Shown here: piece by piece, positions 27,261 through 36,827 of the stretch
Layout of the letters: each line of letters starts with the position of its first letter
Numbering within the stretch: the first letter of the stretch is position 1
Assembly: GCA_038740345.1 (NCBI GenBank)
Contig: JAVYMA010000001.1
Location: 119,930 to 183,929, forward strand
Length of the DNA stretch: 64,000 nucleotides
Direction of reading: 5' to 3'
From: Methanomassiliicoccales archaeon
Lineage (GTDB): Archaea > Thermoplasmatota > Thermoplasmata > Methanomassiliicoccales > UBA472
Translations under genes and position numbers: made by a program
The notes under the pieces: generated by a model
Databases searched by the model: none
What the model was told of the DNA's origin: nothing
The model's input: the letters and a program-made list of their open reading frames with translations, nothing else

Positions 27261-28253
27261 ATGGATGTTTCAAGGGAATTGATGAGAAGGGCAAAGATGG
27301 TGGATGAATCTCTCCTAAGGTATTTGGAGGTGGGGAAGTACGAGAAGTTGCGAAAGGCGATACGGCACTATCCCGAAGCAGGTGGTAAGCGCCTAAGACC
27401 CTCCATGGCTTTTGCGGTGGCAGAGGCTGTGGGAGGGAGAGGGAAGGACGCACTGCCATTCGGCTGCGCCTTAGAGCTGATACATAACTTCACCTTGGTG
27501 CATGACGACGTGATGGATGAGGATCCTGTTAGAAGAGGGAGACCGGCGGTGCATGCCCTCTTCGGACAGCCTACCGCGATCATCGCGGGAGATGCTCTAT
27601 TTGCCCTCGCCTTCAAAGTTTTAGCCACCACTCCCGTGGATGGTGAGCGCTTGCGACGGCTGCTTTCGCTGACCTCTGAGACCGTCTATTTAGTCGCCGA
27701 GGGGCAGCAAATGGATATCGATTTCGAGCAAAGGCAGGATGTCACCAAAGAGGAATACTTGGAAATGGTGGAGAAGAAGACGGCAGTGCTCTTCGCCTGC
27801 GCTGCAGAGGGGGGTGCGATAATCGGCGGGGGAACTGAGGATCAACTTCAGGACATGTATGAGTATGCTAGATTGGCTGGCATAGGCTTTCAGATCTGGG
27901 ATGACGTGTTGGGCCTGATAGCTGATGAGAAGACGCTGGGAAAACCCGTAGGAAGCGACATACGCAACGGAAAGAGGACCCTTATCGCAGTGCATGCCTT
28001 CGAGACCTTGAGCAAGGAAGAGGCGAAGAAGTACGCACCCATTCTCAAGGCATTCGGTAATGAAAGCGCGACCGATGAAGAGGTCAAAGATGTGATCGCT
28101 CTATTCGAGGAACTGGGCAGTATTAAGTACGGGAAAGAGGTGGCGCTAGATTATGCAAAAAAGGCTAAGGAGAAGCTCTGCTGCTTGAAACCGGGGCCTG
28201 AAAAGGAGTTTCTGCGGGAATTGGTGGACTTCTCTGTTGGAAGGCAGAGCTAA
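27261..28253 (+). CDS. idsA: Polyprenyl diphosphate synthase (GGPP-type)
   Basis: A trans-prenyltransferase of 330 residues that condenses IPP onto allylic diphosphates. The first Asp-rich motif is in HDDVMDEDPVRRGRP and the second in FQIWDDVLGL. The first motif and the residues before it (CALELIHNFTLVHDD) fit the archaeal bifunctional farnesyl/geranylgeranyl enzymes; chain length cannot be read with certainty. I start at ATG 27261 with GGTGATG upstream; GTG 27255 overlaps the fni stop and is the alternative. It is the last gene of the isoprenoid operon. Confidence 0.94.
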   Translation: MDVSRELMRRAKMVDESLLRYLEVGKYEKLRKAIRHYPEAGGKRLRPSMAFAVAEAVGGRGKDALPFGCALELIHNFTLVHDDVMDEDPVRRGRPAVHALFGQPTAIIAGDALFALAFKVLATTPVDGERLRRLLSLTSETVYLVAEGQQMDIDFEQRQDVTKEEYLEMVEKKTAVLFACAAEGGAIIGGGTEDQLQDMYEYARLAGIGFQIWDDVLGLIADEKTLGKPVGSDIRNGKRTLIAVHAFETLSKEEAKKYAPILKAFGNESATDEEVKDVIALFEELGSIKYGKEVALDYAKKAKEKLCCLKPGPEKEFLRELVDFSVGRQS

Positions 28254-28305
28254 AACCTCAAGGAAAAGACTTTATCGCCTTCACCTAACAATGCTATTCT
28301 TTCAG

Positions 28306-28974
28306 CTAGCACTCGATACCATTTTGCACTAGGCGGAATTCAGCGCTCCTTCCCTCCTCGATATGCCGGTGCTTCATCAACGTGGCACGTCTCCTTCCCA
28401 AGGACACCTTCTCCAATCTGAGAAGCGTCTTGGCATTGTGCATGAGAGAATGTCCACCCAAGGGCTCGAAGGTGCCATGCTCCACATCGGTATAAACCTG
28501 AGACGTGAGTATGATGGGAATGCTCCTCTTTCGCGCCACTCCTAAAAGCTTCAGGCTCTGCGAAGTCAGTGACTTCCTCTCTACCCTATCCTCCTCACGA
28601 CTGGTTAGGCGATAGTGCATGGAAATAGAGTCTACCACGATCAAACCTACATCGGGATTGACCTCCGCCAGCTTGACGGCTCGATCCACCATCTTCTCTT
28701 GGTCTTCGAAGGAATGAACCTCAGAAATCAAAGTCGCCTTCAGAATTTCATCGAAGTCATGACCACAAATCTGGCGATAGCGCTCCAGGCTAATCCCTTC
28801 CGTATCCAGGTAAAGCACTTTCCTACCTTGCAAGGCGATGTTTCGGGATAGCACCAAACAAAGATTGGTCTTTCCCGTCCCAGCCTCTCCATAGATTAGG
28901 GTCACGCTACCTAATTCGATCCCGCCCTCTAAGAGCTCGTCCAAAGTTCGGCAGCCAAAGGGAACTTTATCCAC
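28306..28974 (-). CDS. radB: DNA repair protein RadB
   Basis: RadB is the archaeal RadA paralogue made only of the core ATPase, which helps homologous recombination. The 222-residue length is typical. Walker A is GEAGTGKT (about 29-36) and Walker B VGLIVVDSIS (about 109-118). There is no N-terminal helix-hairpin-helix domain, which separates RadB from RadA. The start is GTG at 28974. It converges with the prenyl synthase, 52 bases apart. Confidence 0.94.
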   Translation of the reverse strand: MDKVPFGCRTLDELLEGGIELGSVTLIYGEAGTGKTNLCLVLSRNIALQGRKVLYLDTEGISLERYRQICGHDFDEILKATLISEVHSFEDQEKMVDRAVKLAEVNPDVGLIVVDSISMHYRLTSREEDRVERKSLTSQSLKLLGVARKRSIPIILTSQVYTDVEHGTFEPLGGHSLMHNAKTLLRLEKVSLGRRRATLMKHRHIEEGRSAEFRLVQNGIEC

Positions 28975-29023
28975 GGAATAGGTAGCGCCTACATTAATGA
29001 TAATCGTTGCCCATGCTGGTCGA

Positions 29024-29290
29024 TTACTTCTTTTCCTCTTCTTTAATCGGCCTTATCTCATCGATATTGTAAGACCTAGGCTCTGGCTCCCTCCCTCCCT
29101 TGAGAAGATAGAAAGGAACTGCGGCTATCAATCCTATGAGACCTAACACTACCACCACGACAAGAGCTAATAGCACTAGCAGGATCGCGAGGGTGAGGAA
29201 CAACTCAAGGTTCATGAATATGGCTATGACCAGGAGTATGGCCATGACCACCACCCCTATCAAGATGGCCCCCTCAAGCAATTTAGACAC
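29024..29290 (-). CDS. Small membrane protein, 88 aa
   Basis: Two long hydrophobic helices (about residues 7-29 and 32-62, Leu/Val/Ile rich) followed by a charged cytoplasmic tail (EPRSYNIDEIRPIKEEEKK). I know no function for it. It follows the AIM24-like gene by 4 bases in the same direction, so the pair is surely co-transcribed, and the two proteins may act together at the membrane. Confidence 0.75.
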   Translation of the reverse strand: MSKLLEGAILIGVVVMAILLVIAIFMNLELFLTLAILLVLLALVVVVVLGLIGLIAAVPFYLLKGGREPEPRSYNIDEIRPIKEEEKK

Positions 29291-29294
29291 TCAA

Positions 29295-29999
29295 TCACCC
29301 TATCCTTATGCCTCTCGAGTTATCAGGCTTGGGCAAATATGGTATGAGGGAATTGGCCAGCTTCTGCAGGGTCATGGACTGAATGATAACTTTTCCTGGG
29401 CCTCTAAGGGTGGTGAGGAACAGCCCCTCTCCTCCGAAAAGTGCAGTCTTTATTCCTCCAACAGGAGCGATGTCATATTGCACACTCGCCTCCCAGCCGA
29501 CCACATGTGCGGTGGAGACGCGCATTAGCTCTCCTGGGGCAAGCTGTTTCTCTATAAGGTCCCCGCATGCGCTGATGAATATAGTACCTTCCCCCCATGC
29601 TTTTTGAATTATCAAACCCTCACCGCCGAACAGCGCCGCTCCCAGACGCCTCTGGAAGGCGATGTCTAAATTCACTGCCCCCTCTGCCACCAGGAAAGAA
29701 GATTTCTGCAAAAAGAAAACTCTCCCTCCTCTGAGATCCAAAGCCATTATCTTTCCTGGAGCATCACCCGCAAAGCCAACAATTCCTGGTCCTCCTTGAG
29801 CCTGGAACTCGGTGACGAAGAAGGACTCCCCCATCAAAGCCCTGCCTAGCCCCTTCATAATGCCCCCGCGGGCACGAGCCTGCATCTGGATATTTCCAGT
29901 CATATATGCCATGCTACCTGCTTCTGCATAGACCATCTCGCCAGGCCCGATTTCGATATTGGCGAACTGTAAGTTGTCTCCCGTAATGGTGTATCTCAT
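29295..29999 (-). CDS. AIM24/TIGR00266 family protein
   Basis: A 234-residue beta-rich protein of the AIM24 (DUF124) family: MRYTITGDNLQFANIEI, GEMVYAEAGSMAYMTGN, then GRALMGESFFVTEF and repeated Gly-rich strands such as GEGLIIQKAWGEGTIF. The trimeric fold is known, but its biochemical role is not settled. I start at ATG 29999, since GGGGTG lies upstream and the family begins here; the longer ATG at 30026 adds nine residues. It sits between an MFS transporter and a small membrane protein, all leftward. Confidence 0.88.
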   Translation of the reverse strand: MRYTITGDNLQFANIEIGPGEMVYAEAGSMAYMTGNIQMQARARGGIMKGLGRALMGESFFVTEFQAQGGPGIVGFAGDAPGKIMALDLRGGRVFFLQKSSFLVAEGAVNLDIAFQRRLGAALFGGEGLIIQKAWGEGTIFISACGDLIEKQLAPGELMRVSTAHVVGWEASVQYDIAPVGGIKTALFGGEGLFLTTLRGPGKVIIQSMTLQKLANSLIPYLPKPDNSRGIRIG

Positions 30000-30033
30000 G
30001 AATCTCAGCACCCCATATTCAAGCATACCTAAA

Positions 30034-31317
30034 TCATTTTGTGCCTAATTCAGCCACCATTTTTACTTCTAAGCTCCTTTGTTTGCTGAGCTCACCGAAG
30101 CGCAGAAGCAGGAGCGATGAAAGAACTTGTAGCCCCGCCATGATAACAAAACCCGCCTCAAAAGAGCCACTGGCGGCCACCACCGTACCTAGCAGAATTG
30201 GACCAATGGCCCCCATGCCCACGGCGATGCCGTTCATGATCCCTGTGGCGCTTCCTATTATTTCAGGAGGGGCCACGTTCTGCAACAGGGTGAAGGCGTT
30301 GGGTGGCAGCAGGGCGATGCAGAAGAAGAGACATGCTAGCACTGCCATGGTCGCGATTGGTGAGTTCACACCTACCATTAAAAGGAGAGTGATAGCTCCA
30401 GCCGCCTGAAATAAGACCGTTATGACCAGCACCTTCCCCGTCCGGTCACTTAGATAAGAGCCTATCAATAGGCCAGCAATGCCTCCAAAATAAGGCAGGG
30501 AAGCAACCCACATTATCTCCGAGGGGGCCATGCCTTGGGCTTTGAGATAACTCGGCAGCCATAAGGAAATGCCCCACCAAACCATGTTACCAGCGGCATC
30601 TGCCCCCGATAGCGAGAATAATCCTCTGATGCGCGATGCCTCACGCAAATCGTTAATCACTTTCAATCGCAAGGGGGTGTGAGCAGCGCACGACGTAGAT
30701 TCATTTTGGGAGTGGTTGGGAGAATCCTTCAAGTAAAGATTTATCGGTATTAATGTCAAAGCACACATTCCTGCCACCACCAAGAAGGCGTAGCGCCAAT
30801 CGGTCATGACTATCACAGGAATGAGGATTATCGGCACGAGAAGGTTAGACCAAAGCATAGCGCTGAGATGCAGGGAATTGACTTTGGATCTCTTTCCCTG
30901 AGGGAACCACGCTTGAGTGGCCTTACTTGCGGACGGATATACTATCCCTTGGGCCACGCCCAGGAGCACACGGGCAAGGAGAAGAAAAGAAAACATCAAT
31001 CCCACTAGCCCCATGAAGAAAGTCAGTAATGAGAAGGTGGCTATGGCTACGAGAAGGCTACGCCTGGCCCCGAATCGATCTACCAATGGACTCAGGAAAA
31101 TATTGGATAGTCCATATCCAACTAGAAATATTCCTAACAGCAACCCGCCATATAGACCTTCTTGGACCCTGTCCCATCCGAAATCCTCACTCATGTAAGG
31201 AAGTGCCACACTGATGTTCACTCTCGCGATGTAAGCTGCCATCGTGGCCAGGAACACTAGTGATGCCATGCTCCATGCCTTCTTCGACGCTTCGATGGAT
31301 GCAGAGGAGTGTCCCAT
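30034..31317 (-). CDS. MFS transporter
   Basis: A 427-residue major facilitator with twelve hydrophobic segments. Segment 1 ends in AAYIARVNISVALP, and the loop between segments 2 and 3 carries VDRFGARRSLL, the RxGxRR signature; its repeat SDRTGKVLVI lies in the second half. This resembles the anion:cation symporter (ACS) group, which moves organic anions such as hexuronates or phosphate esters; the substrate is not determined. It ends 35 bases before the AIM24-like gene, and its start region is divergent from the helicase at 31411. Confidence 0.88.
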   Translation of the reverse strand: MGHSSASIEASKKAWSMASLVFLATMAAYIARVNISVALPYMSEDFGWDRVQEGLYGGLLLGIFLVGYGLSNIFLSPLVDRFGARRSLLVAIATFSLLTFFMGLVGLMFSFLLLARVLLGVAQGIVYPSASKATQAWFPQGKRSKVNSLHLSAMLWSNLLVPIILIPVIVMTDWRYAFLVVAGMCALTLIPINLYLKDSPNHSQNESTSCAAHTPLRLKVINDLREASRIRGLFSLSGADAAGNMVWWGISLWLPSYLKAQGMAPSEIMWVASLPYFGGIAGLLIGSYLSDRTGKVLVITVLFQAAGAITLLLMVGVNSPIATMAVLACLFFCIALLPPNAFTLLQNVAPPEIIGSATGIMNGIAVGMGAIGPILLGTVVAASGSFEAGFVIMAGLQVLSSLLLLRFGELSKQRSLEVKMVAELGTK

Positions 31318-31410
31318 TGTGCGGGTAAGCAGGGTTTGAGGATAAGTTCCTTCGCAGGAAGCTTGCAGGTAAAAGGAAGGTATTCCATTGCAGGTTGAGC
31401 TCGGTCTAGC

Positions 31411-33201
31411 ATGGAAGCTAGCGAGCGGGTAAACCTCATTCTTCCGTCAAATGCAGACCTCTTTCCTTTCGAGCTGCCAAGGGCGAGCCAGAACCAATTC
31501 CTGGAAGATGCGCGCAACTGCCTCGCTTCAGGGACTCACCTCTTTGCCAACGCACCCACAGGACTGGGAAAGACTGCAGTCTCTCTCGCCGCTGCCCTGG
31601 AGAGGTCGTATGAAGAGCAGGGCTGCGTTCTTTTCCTTACTGCCAAGCAATCGCAGCACCATGCCGCAATTGAGGCCTTGCGCCTCATAAACAAGAAGCG
31701 TCGAATCTTGGTCGTGGATCTCGTTGCACGAGAGGATATGTGCCTTGCCAAGAAAAGGAATGGGATGCTCTGTCTCCAAGGACAGAAATGCTACTTCCAT
31801 AACAATCTTGAAGAAGAAGCAGTGCAGCGCATCCTGGCCTTTCCTCTACACACGCAAGAAGTGATACGGTTATGTCTTCGCATGGGCACTTGTCCATATT
31901 TGGCTAGCCTAAAAGCTTTGCAGAGCGCTGATTGCGTGGTGGCAGATTACAATCAGGCTTTTATGCTGCAAGGGAATGGTGCCTTATGGAGAACTGGCAG
32001 GACTCTTTCGAAATCCATATTGATCGTGGATGAGGCCCATAACCTTCCTGACAGAATCTCAGAGTCTCATTCTTTCTCTTTGGGGGAGAACGATTTGAAC
32101 TTAGCCTTGCAGGATGCCGACATGCGGCGATTCCATGATGACATTCTGGCACTCCAGGATGTAGTCAGGCACTTGGCAAGGAGAGTAGTGGGCGAAGAGA
32201 TCAAAAGCTGGGAGCTTGACGAGGCTCTCGAAGAGAGGTGCGGAACGGACACTCACGGTCTCGCCTCAGAGATCGAAGAAGAGCTAGGGGAAGAAGCTGT
32301 GAGCCATACGAAATTAATGGGATTCCTGAGCTGTTGGTCCGCTTTTGGAGATGGAAGCTATAGATTCTTCAAGAACCAGCAAGCCCTCAAACATCTGCTG
32401 CTAGATGTTTCTCTCATATCTGCACCTATTCTAGAGCAGGTGCATACTGCAATTTTCATGAGTGGGACTTTGCATCCTCCTGAAATGTTTGCAGATATCC
32501 TCGGGATAGGAGAAAGATGCGCTTGTCGTACATATCGATCCCCTTTTCCCTCGAAGAATAGAAAGTTGATTGCCTTACCCGGCATCTCTTCACGCTTTCG
32601 CCACAGGGGAGAGGAGACCTATAAAAATGTGGCTAGATGCATCGTTCAAGTAGCCCAAAACACGCCCGGTAACATGGCCGTTTTCTTCCCTTCCTATGAT
32701 TTCATGTCCTCGACCCTATTTCATCTTCGCTCTTCATCAATGTCCAAGGTCATTATAACCGATTCTAGAAACCTAGGAAAGAATGAACGCGATGCCATGT
32801 TGAAAGAGATGAGACGAGAAGGAGAAAGAGCCCTCTTCGCATCCCTGGGAGGTTCTTTCGCCGAAGGGGTAGACTTCCATAGTAATTTGCTATCGGCAGT
32901 TGTGATAGTGGGACTACCTTTGGCACCTCCCTCAAGAGAGCTGGACGCGAAGATACGTTGGCTCAGCAAACGCTTCTCACCGCACAAAGCCTTACTGTAT
33001 GCCCAGATCTACCCTGCCATAGCGAAGATGCTTCAGGCAGCGGGAAGGGCCATCAGGTCGGAGAAGGATCGGGCAGCAATAATACTTCTGGATGATCGCT
33101 ATCTGCTGAACCCTGTACATGATGCCTTGCCAGAAGACTTCCAACCTTCCTGTTGTTCCGATTTAGAAACAGAGCTTAGATCGTTCTTCTATCCTCCCTG
33201 A
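31411..33201 (+). CDS. XPD/Rad3-like Fe-S helicase
   Basis: A 596-residue superfamily 2 DNA helicase. Walker A is APTGLGKTA (about 48-56), motif II is DEAH (207-210), and motif VI contains QAAGRAIRSEKD. Four Cys at 111, 121, 127 and 161 (in REDMCLAK, MLCLQGQKC and MGTCPYLA) match the 4Fe-4S cluster of XPD and DinG relatives. So 5' to 3' unwinding in DNA repair is likely. The length is slightly under that of archaeal XPD (about 600-650). It leads a rightward run with Bud32 and RdgB but is separated by 42 bases. Confidence 0.9.
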   Translation: MEASERVNLILPSNADLFPFELPRASQNQFLEDARNCLASGTHLFANAPTGLGKTAVSLAAALERSYEEQGCVLFLTAKQSQHHAAIEALRLINKKRRILVVDLVAREDMCLAKKRNGMLCLQGQKCYFHNNLEEEAVQRILAFPLHTQEVIRLCLRMGTCPYLASLKALQSADCVVADYNQAFMLQGNGALWRTGRTLSKSILIVDEAHNLPDRISESHSFSLGENDLNLALQDADMRRFHDDILALQDVVRHLARRVVGEEIKSWELDEALEERCGTDTHGLASEIEEELGEEAVSHTKLMGFLSCWSAFGDGSYRFFKNQQALKHLLLDVSLISAPILEQVHTAIFMSGTLHPPEMFADILGIGERCACRTYRSPFPSKNRKLIALPGISSRFRHRGEETYKNVARCIVQVAQNTPGNMAVFFPSYDFMSSTLFHLRSSSMSKVIITDSRNLGKNERDAMLKEMRREGERALFASLGGSFAEGVDFHSNLLSAVVIVGLPLAPPSRELDAKIRWLSKRFSPHKALLYAQIYPAIAKMLQAAGRAIRSEKDRAAIILLDDRYLLNPVHDALPEDFQPSCCSDLETELRSFFYPP

Positions 33202-33243
33202 GCGTGTGAAAAGATTATTTACGCATAGCGGTTTCCCGAGAAT

Positions 33244-33858
33244 GTGGATGTAATAAGGCGGGGCGCGGAGGCGGAGATTAGGCGAGGCATATGGAAAGGC
33301 CGCAGGGTGATAATTAAGAGCCGTGTCATCAAGAATTATCGCCATCCTATGCTCGATGAAAGGCTACGCGGCTTGCGCACGCGCAACGAAGCCAGATTGA
33401 TCGTGGAAGCGAGGAGGCACGGCGTCCCCACCCCGATAATATATGATATCGATCTAGCCAAGGCAGAGTTGGTTATGGAGGAGATCGAAGGGCTGAGGAT
33501 CAAGGATGTGCTGATGGACGCGCCTGTGACCGAGGCTGAGAAAATCTGCGAAGAAGTAGGTAGACTGGTGGCCCTTCTGCACAAAGCGAGAATAGTGCAT
33601 GGGGATCTCACTACTTCAAACATGATACTGCGACAGGGCAGGATATATTTCATCGATTTCTCTCTAGGAGGACGAAACGCTGAACTAGAAGATCTGGGAG
33701 TTGATCTTCACCTGCTGAAAGAGGCTTTCCAATCAGCGCATTCGGAGCGCTTCTATCTCTTCGATTCCATCCTGAGGTCTTATTCTCTCCACAATCCTGA
33801 GGCTAAGCATGTAATGGCCAAAGTGAAGGATATCGAGTCCAGAGGAAGATACACATGA
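33244..33858 (+). CDS. bud32: KEOPS kinase/ATPase Bud32
   Basis: Bud32 is the small atypical kinase of the KEOPS complex that makes t6A on tRNA. The 204-residue protein has a Lys-containing strand (RRVIIKSRVIK), the archaeal signature YRHPMLDERLRGLRTRNEA, the catalytic loop HGDLTTSNMI and metal motif DFSLGG. It lacks fused Kae1, which must lie elsewhere. The start is GTG 33244. Its stop overlaps the rdgB start by 4 bases. Confidence 0.95.
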   Translation: MDVIRRGAEAEIRRGIWKGRRVIIKSRVIKNYRHPMLDERLRGLRTRNEARLIVEARRHGVPTPIIYDIDLAKAELVMEEIEGLRIKDVLMDAPVTEAEKICEEVGRLVALLHKARIVHGDLTTSNMILRQGRIYFIDFSLGGRNAELEDLGVDLHLLKEAFQSAHSERFYLFDSILRSYSLHNPEAKHVMAKVKDIESRGRYT

Positions 33859-34409
33859 GGCGCCTTCACTTGATAACTGGCAACCAGGGTAAACTACGCG
33901 AGTTCAAGTCAGCCTTGCAACCTTTGGGGTATGAAGTTGTACATCTCCCCCAAGAGGTCTTTGAGATACAAGCAGATACTTTGGAGGAGGTTGTACGAGA
34001 GTGTTTGCGGCAATTGCGGGAGCGAGGCATCAACGACTTTGTGCTGGATGACTCTGGGCTATTCATCGATGCCTTGAACGGCTTCCCTGGAGTCTATTCC
34101 TCTTACGTTCTCCGCACCTTAGGATGCCAAGGTGTTCTCAAGCTCATGCAGGATGAGCAAGACAGGAGAGCTAGATTCGAGTGCTGCATAGGATGTTCGA
34201 TGAGAGGTCGAGAAGATCTGATTGTTAAAGGAGTATGTCGTGGCCGCATCATAGAAACAATGAGGGGCTCAGGTGGCTTCGGCTTCGATCCCATCTTCGC
34301 AGCCGAGGGTCAGGAGCGAACCTTTGCTGAGATGCCTCTAGAAGAAAAGAACGAAGTGTCGCACCGGGGAAAAGCCATTAAGTCCTTAGCCGAGCATTTG
34401 AAGTCATAG
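33855..34409 (+). CDS. rdgB: XTP/dITP pyrophosphatase (RdgB/HAM1)
   Basis: This house-cleaning enzyme removes deaminated purine nucleotides. The 184-residue protein starts with the TGNQGKLREF motif and has LDDSGLFIDALNGFPGVYS, FGFDPIF and VSHRGKAIK near the end. It overlaps bud32 by 4 bases and is followed at 13 bases by the epimerase, with a GGAGGTAG site before that gene. It ends in TAG. Confidence 0.95.
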   Translation: MRRLHLITGNQGKLREFKSALQPLGYEVVHLPQEVFEIQADTLEEVVRECLRQLRERGINDFVLDDSGLFIDALNGFPGVYSSYVLRTLGCQGVLKLMQDEQDRRARFECCIGCSMRGREDLIVKGVCRGRIIETMRGSGGFGFDPIFAAEGQERTFAEMPLEEKNEVSHRGKAIKSLAEHLKS

Positions 34410-34421
34410 GAGGTAGTCCGC

Positions 34422-35384
34422 ATGAAGCTCAGAGGAAGGAAGATTTTGGTAACTGGATGCGCTGGTTTCATCGGCTCTCACCTGACCGAGGAGCTTTTGC
34501 GCTTAGGGAACGAGGTCGTGGGTGTGGACAATTTCTCAGCTGGCAAGCGAGCTTTCATGGCAAATGCGCTCCAAAATGATTCCTTCCGATTCGTGGAGGG
34601 GGACCTTCTCACCATGGACCTAAAGCCTTTGCTCATCGGAGTAGAGGCAGTATGCCACTTTGCCGCCAATCCAGATGTGAGAATCGGAGCCTCCGATACG
34701 CACATTCACTTTGAGCAAAACATCGAGGTCACTTATCGCCTTCTAGAGGAATGTGCCCGAGGCGATGTGCAGGACATCGTATTCCCTTCCACCTCCACCG
34801 TTTACGGCGAGACCAAAGTCATCCCTACGCCTGAGGACTATGGGCCGTTGGTGCCCATCTCTATATACGGAGCCAGCAAACTAGCGTGCGAAGCTCTCAT
34901 CTCTTCCTATTGCCACACCTTCGATATGAGCGCGGTAATATATCGCTTCGCGAATGTCGTGGGGCCGAGATCTACGCATAACGTGCTGCATGATTTCATA
35001 CGCAAGCTGCGGGAGCAACCCCATTTCCTGGATATTTTAGGCGCCGAGCCAGGTACAAACAAGTCTTACATCCATATCTCAGATTGCATAAGTGGTATAG
35101 TGGTTGGCGCAGAGATGGCCAGGGAGCAGGTAGAGATATTCAACATAGGCTCGCGAGACCGAATAAACGTGAAAGGTATCGCGGATATAGTGGTGGAGGA
35201 AATGGGCCTCAAGGATGTAGATTATCATTGGAGCGGGGGAGTTAAAGGAGGTCGCGGGTGGATAGGAGACGTGAAGGAGATGCTACTCTCAGTAGAGAAG
35301 TTATCCTCCTTGGGATGGTCTCCCAGGATGAACTCCGAGCAAGCTATCCGCCGGGCTGTGAAGGAGATCCTAGGAAAGGATTAG
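34422..35384 (+). CDS. NAD-dependent sugar epimerase/dehydratase
   Basis: An extended short-chain dehydrogenase of 320 residues. The NAD-binding motif is GCAGFIGSHL (about 9-18), and the catalytic set is STSTVYGE with YGASK (about 147-151). It resembles UDP-glucose 4-epimerase and archaeal UDP-sugar epimerases, so a nucleotide sugar for surface glycans is the likely substrate; the exact sugar cannot be told. A strong GGAGGTAG site lies 8 bases before the ATG. The stop overlaps the convergent transglutaminase-like gene by 4 bases. Confidence 0.9.
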   Translation: MKLRGRKILVTGCAGFIGSHLTEELLRLGNEVVGVDNFSAGKRAFMANALQNDSFRFVEGDLLTMDLKPLLIGVEAVCHFAANPDVRIGASDTHIHFEQNIEVTYRLLEECARGDVQDIVFPSTSTVYGETKVIPTPEDYGPLVPISIYGASKLACEALISSYCHTFDMSAVIYRFANVVGPRSTHNVLHDFIRKLREQPHFLDILGAEPGTNKSYIHISDCISGIVVGAEMAREQVEIFNIGSRDRINVKGIADIVVEEMGLKDVDYHWSGGVKGGRGWIGDVKEMLLSVEKLSSLGWSPRMNSEQAIRRAVKEILGKD

Positions 35385-36532
35385 AGAATCCCGAATAATC
35401 CAACACTGGCTCCTGTGGCGTCCACGGTAATGAGATAGTCTGAGGACTGGAAGGTCCAGGTGCCCCCGCTCTCTGAGATGGCGTACCTGGATTCGGCGGG
35501 TAGACCGCCTGCATAAGCATAACCAACGGTATCGATGACCATCCAATATCCAAATTCGTCTATCAGGTAATTTATGCGCAGCGCATCCTTGGGAAGATAG
35601 TAAAAGGACTCGATGGCATCTTCTATCCGCTCCACTTCTGAAGCGTTCCTTCCAACGAATACAGTGGGGAAGGCGTGCGCCTTTATTATATTCACACGAG
35701 CGTTTCCTCCTAAATTAAGGATGATGGAGGCCAGTAATATGGCATGGTCTTCGCAGTCACCAGCTTTGCGAGCTAAAGTCTCTTTTGCGCTTTGCCAATA
35801 ATCTCCCGTCTCCTCTTCATAGGCAATGTTGCGCCTCACCCACTCATATGCTTGACAGACCTGGAGGATGTTGTACTCACCGGGATATTGAGAACGGATG
35901 GAGCGAGCCACCGCATCTACGTCAGATGCGCTGATGCGCGCGTTCACTTCGTTATAATATCGAGTTGGGTTCCTTGAGGTCTGCCACTCTAAGGGGGGTC
36001 CGGCCGCCTTTATCTCAATGTCATGCGTTCCTCCTTTCAACCTTCCATAATCATACCAAGCGTCGCCCGTCAATTGCTTTACCGCGACACTCAGCCAAAT
36101 CTCATACCTATGAATCCCTGGGCTCACTGGCACTCCGAATGCTACCAAACCCACTTCCGTCTTGGCATCAGGGGGGCAGAGGACGGCCGCTTCCCTTTCA
36201 TATATGGTAGATGTCCCAGTCCAGGTGAAAGCCACCCCATATACCCAAATGCTTCTGGGCCCATCGTTATTCACACTCAGCCATAATATTCCTCCGAACC
36301 CAGAATACACATCAGCTATGGACCATTCTATCCCCCAATCCGTTTCCTGACGCACAATAGTGTGGGGTGATGGGGGTCGTCCCTCCGAACGCTCGATTTC
36401 CGAATACAATGGGGCCCTCAGGTCAGATTCCCTGAAGCCTTTAAAAGTTCCAAATCCGATGAATAATATGCCAGCCAAAATCAATGCTGCGGCCAGTATT
36501 ATAACGAGCACGATCGTCAGGAGCTTCCTCAC
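35381..36532 (-). CDS. Transglutaminase-like protein with N-terminal membrane anchor
   Basis: Residues about 5-28 are a hydrophobic helix (LLTIVLVIILAAALILAGIL), so the rest is probably outside the cell. A beta-rich middle part is followed by a transglutaminase-like core with the Cys in KAGDCEDHAILLAS (about residue 258), His in KAHAFPTV, and Asp in WMVIDTVGY: a Cys-His-Asp triad. Such archaeal proteins are thought to be cysteine peptidases or protein cross-linkers. The start is GTG at 36532, 383 residues. It is a single gene. Confidence 0.85.
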   Translation of the reverse strand: MRKLLTIVLVIILAAALILAGILFIGFGTFKGFRESDLRAPLYSEIERSEGRPPSPHTIVRQETDWGIEWSIADVYSGFGGILWLSVNNDGPRSIWVYGVAFTWTGTSTIYEREAAVLCPPDAKTEVGLVAFGVPVSPGIHRYEIWLSVAVKQLTGDAWYDYGRLKGGTHDIEIKAAGPPLEWQTSRNPTRYYNEVNARISASDVDAVARSIRSQYPGEYNILQVCQAYEWVRRNIAYEEETGDYWQSAKETLARKAGDCEDHAILLASIILNLGGNARVNIIKAHAFPTVFVGRNASEVERIEDAIESFYYLPKDALRINYLIDEFGYWMVIDTVGYAYAGGLPAESRYAISESGGTWTFQSSDYLITVDATGASVGLFGIL

Positions 36533-36660
36533 GCATCAGGGCAGGACCAAGCATCTTGAAAAGCTTTGCTAACTCTTCTTCGAGCAACGATAATATAGGA
36601 GTTGGATAATCTTCCGAGAGCCACGGCGTCCTTGGAGATGCTTGTAGGATGCTTAGGCAT

Positions 36661-36735
36661 GGGTCTGTGGGGTAGCTTGGTCCATCCTTCGGGCTTTGGG
36701 AGCCTGAGACCCCGATTCAAATTCGGGCAGACCCA
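36661..36735 (+). tRNA. tRNA-Pro (anticodon TGG)
   Basis: The acceptor stem GGGTCTG (36661-36667) pairs with CAGACCC (36728-36734), then discriminator A. The D arm has GGGTAGCTTGGTCCATCC. The anticodon stem CGGGC/GCCTG encloses TTTGGGA, giving TGG (reads CCA). The T arm is CCCCGATTCAAATTCGGG-like. The next three bases are CCA (36736-36738), so the 3' end may be encoded, unlike the other two tRNAs here. There is no intron. Confidence 0.95.
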
Positions 36736-36827
36736 CCACTCATTCCTTATTGCTCGCCATTTTAGGTTTGTCCCTGCAAGGGATTAGCTTATTCAGCTTT
36801 TGCCAATAAAACTTTTAAGGGCCCCAG

